64,000 bases of DNA from the NCBI RefSeq assembly GCF_009730915.1, contig NC_052488.1:13189733-13253732 (forward strand), written 5' to 3'. This DNA is from Dioscorea cayenensis subsp. rotundata. Lineage: Eukaryota > Streptophyta > Magnoliopsida > Dioscoreales > Dioscoreaceae. The notes under the pieces were generated by a model, which ran no database searches, was not told where the DNA came from, and saw only the letters and a list, made by a program, of their open reading frames with translations. The translations under genes and the position numbers were made by a program. This document shows positions 57,973 to 64,000 of this stretch, in pieces. Position 1 is the stretch's first letter; the number at the start of each line of letters is the position of its first letter.

Positions 57973-58503
57973 TGATAGATCTTCTTCAAATCACAGGCTA
58001 AACAAACTGAAAATGATGAAGAGCACCACTGTCTTCAATCCAGTAAGGTGGAAGATACCATGTAGTTCTACATTATGATTGAGACCATTTGCAAATGAGA
58101 AGAAGAATGGGAGCAAGAACAAGAACAAGGTTTGAAGAACAAGAGAAGAAATCTCATTGAAGGATCAAAAGAATACAACTAGAACAAGAGCTATGTATAG
58201 CCTCTGTTCTTCATACACAGCCAAAGGAAAAAAAAACAACCATAACAACCTTGCTGACATGGCTTCAACTAATCCATATCAGCGTAATCAACTCACCAAA
58301 TCAGCCAAATTAGTTTAACTGATCACATGTTGGTCACATGATACTGTTATAAAATTGGATGAATGGTTGTAATGAAAACATCACAGAAGCTTTATGACAT
58401 AAAGCTTGTAATACATTAATGTAATCTTCAAGGCTCTGAATAGAAATCTTATTCTCCTCTTCTTTTTGTGTTTTATGATAAATTTAGGTTTTTAATTTCT
58501 GAG
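57973..58503 (-). repeat. 5' LTR of the old copia element
   Basis: It begins next to the primer-binding site (plus-strand TGATAGATC at 57973) and ends near the (AT)n tract at 58507. About 531 bp. Confidence 0.8.
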
Positions 58504-60028
58504 GATGTATATATATATATATATACTAGCAGGGCGTCCCACGCTTACGTTGTGGTTATATGTAAATATATAAATAGTTGGCTTTGTAAATATATTAATA
58601 ATTATCTTTTAATAAATTAAATAAATTAAAAATAGATAGGGTCTAATAATAATAAAATTTAACAAGAAGTTTATTTTAAAATAAATACACATACAAAGTT
58701 TTTACATTAGTAGTAGTGATCAAATATTATAAAGTTTGTCAATAATATAATACAATGAAACACACACACATGTAAAACTATTTCATAATATAAGTGGGAG
58801 AAATAAACATAATAAAGAGGAAGGATCATTTAAAATTGCAAGAATGATATGCATTTTGATTGTAAAAAAAATGGATGGATTAAAATTTACAAATATTGGA
58901 GGGATTATATACCATGTTAGATCTAGGAGAGTGATGATGGAGTGTTGTATGGGGAGATAACTGTAGTTCTATTAGGTGGTTTGTTTTTTTGTTGGGATAG
59001 CCACAAATAATGCACAAATGCATATATATATATATATAGATGGTTGGTTTGAGTTTTTTTTATTATTTATTGATATGGTTATTTAAATGCCAGTTTTCAT
59101 ATAATATACTTACATCTTTTGTCAAAGATATCAGTGATGTTTTTGTCAGGTTACTTAAAAAAAAGCAGATATGATCTAGTTTAGATTTGTAGATTTTGTA
59201 ATATAAATATAAATAAATATCCTGGTATTCTTAATAGAAGAGCATATTTGGTTTAGATTTTTAAATTTTGCAATATATAAATAAATAAATATCTTGTTAA
59301 ATGTTTATAAAATCGGGGTTTTTTCTTGTCATTAGATGGTTGTTATTAGTGATAATGTGTAATGTAATGATGAGGGAGAAATTTGATAATTTGGGGGAAA
59401 ATCAGTAAAAAAAAAGAGGGAATATATATATATATGGAAAGTATTAATTCTATGAACTTTGATTAATTATTTTGTTATATAATTTATTTTTTAAATGCAT
59501 CTTGTTGAATTATTATCCAACAATTGCATGGTGATATCATATATATCAACTAAAAAAAATGTAGAGTGTAAAGAATGATATATATATATATATATATATT
59601 TGATTGGTTTTATTACTATATTAAATACCATTAGATTGCATGTATATAGTATTATATTGCATTATAATATACTGAAACTCATCATTTTAGAGCATTTGAA
59701 GAGGTCTTGAGTGACTATTAAGTAATATATGCTATTTATATTTTTATATTTTTATATTTATTTATAATTTTTTATATTTTTCATAGATTAACTATTTTAA
59801 AAAAAATAAGATTTTTTTTAAAAATGTAATAAATATTTTATTTGTTGATAATTTATATTGTTTAGAACATATATAGTTATATTGAAAAATAAAATCCATA
59901 TATTTAGTAAAGATTTATTCATACATGAATAAATTACAATATAATTTATTTATTTTTTGTAAGGACCAATGTAAGGATAGCAATCCGGGGAATTGGACCT
60001 TGTCACCGACTGGATAGACTCCATCTGA
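58504..60028. other. AT-rich spacer with dinucleotide tracts
   Basis: (AT)n tracts lie at about 58508-58525, 59020-59038 and 59579-59600. The words ACTAGCAGGGCGTCCCACGC just after the first tract recall a repeat-family start common in plant spacers, but I cannot define its end. No gene is seen. Confidence 0.5.
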
Positions 60029-60328
60029 ATGTCCTTCATACCACGAGCTCACCCAACATCAAGTTCATGGCAAAGACGCCTCTGCATCTCAGTCCTCTAC
60101 ACTTTGGCTCTCATCGTTTTTCTTTTTCTTAGCTTGTCTCCAATCCTTTGCGCCTCCGGCGCCTTTAGCGATCATGAGTCCACCACCTCATGGACTGACT
60201 GGGCCGGGCTTGGCACCACGATTAGTACAATCTTTGCATTTTTCATCATCCAAAAATGCATTGATCAAGGACTCAAATCGGCCAACGACACCTTCAAGAT
60301 GTTCCAATCGCTCGTAAAGCCTATCTAG
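60029..60328 (+). CDS. Hypothetical small membrane protein, 99 aa
   Basis: ATG 60029 to TAG 60326-60328. The sequence has a basic N-terminus (MSFIPRAHPTSSSWQRRL), a hydrophobic helix (about residues 19-42, LCISVLYTLALIVFLFLSLS), a Ser/Thr/Trp-rich loop and a second hydrophobic helix (about residues 64-77, TISTIFAFFIIQ). The stretch is richer in GC than its neighbours, which supports real coding origin. I know no family for it. It could also be an exon fragment or a chance frame. Confidence 0.35.
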   Translation: MSFIPRAHPTSSSWQRRLCISVLYTLALIVFLFLSLSPILCASGAFSDHESTTSWTDWAGLGTTISTIFAFFIIQKCIDQGLKSANDTFKMFQSLVKPI

Positions 60329-63098
60329 CCAATCCTTCGTTCCTCCTACCATCAAGAGAGTTCCTTCTGGCCTTGAGGTTGCTTAGCTAAGGGTAGGTCG
60401 TCAGCACCAGCATCTAATCATAAAAGCATAAGAGGTAATCTTAATATATAGGCAGAGGAAAGCATGCATTTGTATGATTTTTTTTTTAAATATTAACTGG
60501 TGATGAATAGGATAGCATAAATAGTGTTAGGTTTAAATCACTTCATCACTTTAATCTCTAATCTTCTTTTGTGAGCTGAGAAAAAAAATATAATGTTTTT
60601 CTTGGCACAAACAACAAAATATGTCTCAATAAACTTGCTAAAAAAACAAAACAAAAAAAAACTCTTAATTATGGTCACACGTCTCCTAAGCTGACCATAA
60701 AATAGTAAATATAAATCATGGGTGTAAATTTATGTTAAATTATTCAAATAGCTGTTGACTTTTGTGACCTATATTAAATACACTCTAACCCATATTAATT
60801 AACCTCTATCAGTGTACAATGCTTTGACACTGAAATGCATTCTTGGCTATATTTTAAACCATGTTTTGCATGTGAATCATTAAATATGACGCTCCATATA
60901 TACATGAAAGGCAGTCTATTCAAGAAGGTTATATTGTGTAGATAGCGATCACTTAGAAGAATCCTATCATTTCATTGCACTGCTCTATCTTGCCCTTAGG
61001 ATTTAGGGGATGCAATATTATATTTTAATCTTTTCCAAGTGTTTGAGTTGGCATGCTATGGATGTATTATCAAATTCGATGATTAGATAAAATTACCTCA
61101 TGAGTTGCTCATAGTTATATGAATTCTTTATAATAATTTATTTTCTTAGTGTGCTGAGGAGTTAGTCTACCTATTTTGGAATTAATACTTAGATGAACAT
61201 GTAGAGCTATAAGTCTGAAGGTTCTATTTTTATTAATAGGTAATCAAAATAATAATATAATGAGATGCAAATCTATGTATTATGTAATGAATAAAAAAAA
61301 CTAAATTATAAATATGAAAATAATTATTTATAGCAAAATTAAGATGCTCTGAAAAATAAAAATTACATCTACTTAACCCAAATATATATATAATGATATC
61401 ATAATAAAAATAAATAAATGGTGTCGTATGAAAATTAAAATTAACAACCAACTACAATCCTTGTTGACCATTAGCCACCATTATATTATATGGCCATATA
61501 TTTAATCAACTAATGTATAATGTTTTTAAAAATGTAAGTATTTATTGCAACCAATAAGACTTACCTGTTTTAAATATCATTCATTGGAGCAAATATAAAT
61601 ATCATCTTTTTTTATATTTTTATGTTTTATTTATCTTGATTTTTTTCATTGTGTGTGATGTTGAGTTGTCAGTGAAAACATCCATCAATGAAGTTTTATA
61701 ATATTTTTTTTTTTTATATATTTGAAAGCAAATGAGCTTCATTAGTAGAACAATAAGATAATTTTTTTAAAATTTTTATATTCTCTAAGGAACGAACACC
61801 AAGTATAAAATTGTTTTTGAAAATTATTAATTCAATATAAAATTTAAAATTATATATGATTTAATAATGAAACGAATTATTGTGTTTCCAATTATAATTT
61901 AGTTACATAGGAAAAATAATTAATTGATTACTATATATTACTAAGAAAAATAAAATTATTCATGAAAATTTATTAGTTCAAAAGACTCTTCCACTTAAAT
62001 CATGTTTAAAGTATTAATGTTGAATCATATTTGAAGTGTTAATTAAAAAATTGAAACATGTTTGAAGTGGCAATGTAAAAATATGAAAAACTTTGTTGTG
62101 TCTGAGAATCAGTATCAGTATGCCATTATTTCAAGAGGATTTAACTGGTGTTTTTTTATCTTTTAATTTATTCGTGAAACAATATTGAGATTATTTTAAA
62201 AAGTTAATATGTGAGTAATTATTGATAAGAACATGTGATATGTGTTTTGTTATTGAAAGTAAAACTTTTTATCTATTTATTGTTTATCTATGATTGTATG
62301 GTCACCCTATCTAAATTTAAAAATTTATTATAAATTATTATGAAACATAGCAAAAACAAATTTGATATTTTTTAAAATTACATTTATCTTTCATATAGTA
62401 CATTTTTTTTTATATTGATAACCTTAAAAAACAATAAAATTTTATTTAAGCTATTAAAAGATAATTATTTTTAAAATAAAATTAGTTTATATTAATGCAA
62501 AAGAACATGATTTATAATAAGGAAATACCAAAAATTTTGAAATTTTCTTAACACTATAAAAATTTTAAAAAAATTCAAGAAATTTTAAGGTTTTATAAGG
62601 AATGAAAATAAAGTTGTAATTTCAAAAAATTTAAAAATAAAAAGGACTCAAATGAAAATAGTAGGAATGGATTTACTTTTCAAGATTTTTTTTTTTAAAA
62701 AAAATAAATTTTCATTCATTAATTTCATTTATGATTATTTTTTATGTATATTTGAAGTGATAATTATTAAAAAAGATTAAACAAAAAATTAAATAGATCA
62801 TCAATTAAATAAAATGAGAAAGTTAGTATCACACCACACAAATCAAAAATCAAAAATTAAAGAGAGGAATAAATTTTTGCGACTATCAATTATCATCACA
62901 AATCTTACATTTACAAATAGAAAATTAAAATAACATACCATAGAGAAAAGAAAAAAAAAAACTTACAATTATAAAGAGAGAATCTCATGGGACAACAAAT
63001 AAACAAATAAACAAATAAAAACAATCTCATTAGTTTTATTCTTCTCCTCCTCTACATCTAAAAACAAAAAGCAAAAAACAACATACTCAAATCTTGAA
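60329..63098. other. AT-rich spacer, nothing recognised
   Basis: Very AT-rich with A/T homopolymers and short open frames that are not protein-like. No RNA gene or defined repeat seen. Confidence 0.5.
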
Positions 63099-63236
63099 TT
63101 AAAATTCAAACAAAAGATATCTAAATGAAAGTAATAGTCTCTGCAATCTTTTTCTCTCCAATCTGGTGCCTGTCAACAATAAAATAAAATAAAATATTGA
63201 ATCAACATTCAATTGAAAAAAAAAAATTGGAAGGAA

Positions 63237-63437
63237 ATGGTAGTAACGGACTTGCAGCTCTCCGTTCCGACATTTGCTTTGCAATAGCACTAGACTTGGA
63301 CTTTTACTCTTTCCGAGCTTCTCCTTTTCCGTAATTCTTTTGATATGTTGCTTTTCCACCGCTGTTGGTGACTGCGCCAGAGCTTTTCTGAGACTCTAGA
63401 AGCATACCATTAGATGAGGAACTCCTCTTCATACGAT
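63237..63437 (-). pseudogene. Unidentified coding-like fragment, minus strand
   Basis: The minus strand reads SSSNGMLLESQKSSGAVTNS then GGKATYQKNYGKGEARKE, a stop, and KSKSSAIAKQMSERRAASP in the same frame. The composition (Ser/Lys/Gly-rich, GC above the surroundings) is protein-like. It may be a later exon of the TRS85-like gene or an unrelated fragment. One in-frame stop lies at about 63307. Confidence 0.25.
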
Positions 63438-63654
63438 TCAAGAAGCTAATAAGGTGTTTGTTTATCGAAGCCAAGATGTACTAGTAACTATAGTAAGTAC
63501 ATCAAATTCTTATAAGTTTCAAACAAAATCAACTTCCCTTGAACCATCTAATTTCTAAAGACTTGTGATAAAAAAAAATACAAAATCGGGGACGTAAATA
63601 ATTCTGCATGTGCATATTTAAAGCATAAACCAACCGCAACTTGAACATTTGTGG

Positions 63655-63921
63655 CTAATAAGGCTGATCACTTGTTAAACAAAAAGGTACTAAACAATGA
63701 AAAGAAAACCGAACTATATGATCTTGATCTATTATCTTAAAATTCATGAAAATATAAAAGAATGCAAAGAAATTCTCACCATCAATCTTACTGAAAACAG
63801 AGAAGGGAGACAACATCTCAACGAAATTCAGCCTTCTCTTCGTGCAATATTGCTCAGCAAGTTGTGTCGAGAGAACCATGACAACAGGAGAGATCTCCTC
63901 AAGGAGAAGCTTCCCCATCAT
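63655..63921 (-). pseudogene. TRAPP-III subunit TRS85/TRAPPC8-like, first exons, with an in-frame stop
   Basis: Exon 1 (63921-63780, minus) starts MMGKLLLEEISPVVMVLSTQ and runs to LNFVEMLSPFSVFSKID at a donor GATG|GTGAGA. Exon 2 starts at 63689 after TTTAG and reads VPFCLTSDQPY, a stop (63657-63655), then PQMFKLRLVYA in the same frame. TRS85 proteins of plants begin with EI(S/T)PVVMVLSTP...LLSPFS.F..IDVPVRT.SDQPYRL..FKLRL, so both exons and the splice phase fit. TRAPPC8 acts in Golgi traffic and autophagy. A stop stands where Arg is expected after SDQPY. No later exon is certain toward 63100. I lean to a pseudogene fragment. Confidence 0.65.
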
Positions 63922-64000
63922 GATCTAAGAGCAAGAAAAAATGCTTTCAGAGCCATTAGAGAGCAATTAGATGAAACCTAAATCACAAATTATAATTTGT

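Larger units (their letters stand above)
53476..58503 (-). mobile_element. Ty1/copia LTR retrotransposon, old and broken
   Basis: LTRs lie at about 53476-53998 and 57973-58503. The minus-strand primer-binding site (TGGTATCAGAGCTC, beside the right LTR at about 57959-57972) and a polypurine tract next to the left LTR (CCCCCCGC read on the plus strand, about 54002) fix the orientation. The parts run gag, pre-integrase, integrase, reverse transcriptase and RNase H on the minus strand. The LTRs are clearly diverged (high-80s per cent identity by eye), so the insertion is several million years old. The interior has many breaks. Target duplication is not clear. Confidence 0.88.

Noticed and set aside
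58504-58560. Possible element start after an (AT)n tract (ACTAGCAGGGCG...)
   Set aside because: I could not find a matching end or duplication, so no element is called.
1-64000. tRNA, rRNA and CRISPR structures
   Set aside because: I saw no cloverleaf-like tRNA, no rRNA sequence and no spaced short direct repeats; CRISPR is not expected in a plant nucleus.

Overview
This window is AT-rich nuclear DNA from a flowering plant. The evidence is spliced genes with GT-AG introns (a GDSL lipase, a SKIP14-like F-box gene), plant-type transposable elements (Athila-like gypsy, Ty1/copia, a plant L1-type LINE, a two-gene CACTA element, a hAT-like MITE) and exon fragments of plant housekeeping and transcription-factor genes. 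The species cannot be fixed from sequence alone. The low GC of the host exons speaks against a grass, and a non-grass monocot such as yam is only a guess.

Layout. 1-7556: decayed Athila-type gypsy element running in from the left edge, with its 3' LTR at 6062-7556. 7557-11188: AT-rich spacer with a diverged ~180-bp tandem repeat. 11262-14000: GDSL esterase/lipase, six exons, apparently intact. 14386-20559: full-length LINE with a perfect 12-bp target duplication; ORF1 open, ORF2 broken. 20851-20918: orphan exon of the complex I TYKY (NDUFS8) gene. 21697-28566: young Ty1/copia element (minus strand, AAAAG target duplication) holding an inserted Athila-like solo LTR (24612-26380, GCCCA duplication). 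29353-29445: orphan exon of adenine phosphoribosyltransferase. 29826-44287: a 14.5-kb CACTA element (TAT duplication) with a TnpD-type transposase gene, an intact second transposase gene, and a captured minus-strand bHLH gene fragment. 44608-45266: MITE. 45755-46520: ~48-bp minisatellite. 47796-51604: F-box gene, minus strand, three exons, apparently intact. 51800-53341: a TIR element carrying three coding fragments, ending about 195 bp upstream of the F-box start codon. 53476-58503: old, broken Ty1/copia element. 58504-63100: AT-rich spacer. 63655-63921: the first exons of a TRAPP-III subunit TRS85/TRAPPC8-like gene on the minus strand, with an in-frame stop.

Only two host genes look whole (GDSL lipase, F-box). 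They show no functional link. The main story is transposon turnover and gene-fragment capture: at least six host-gene fragments lie inside or beside mobile elements. The most notable items are the nearly complete CACTA element, whose transposase frame is interrupted only at 8-A homopolymers and which carries a bHLH fragment, and the gene-fragment-bearing TIR element in the F-box promoter region.
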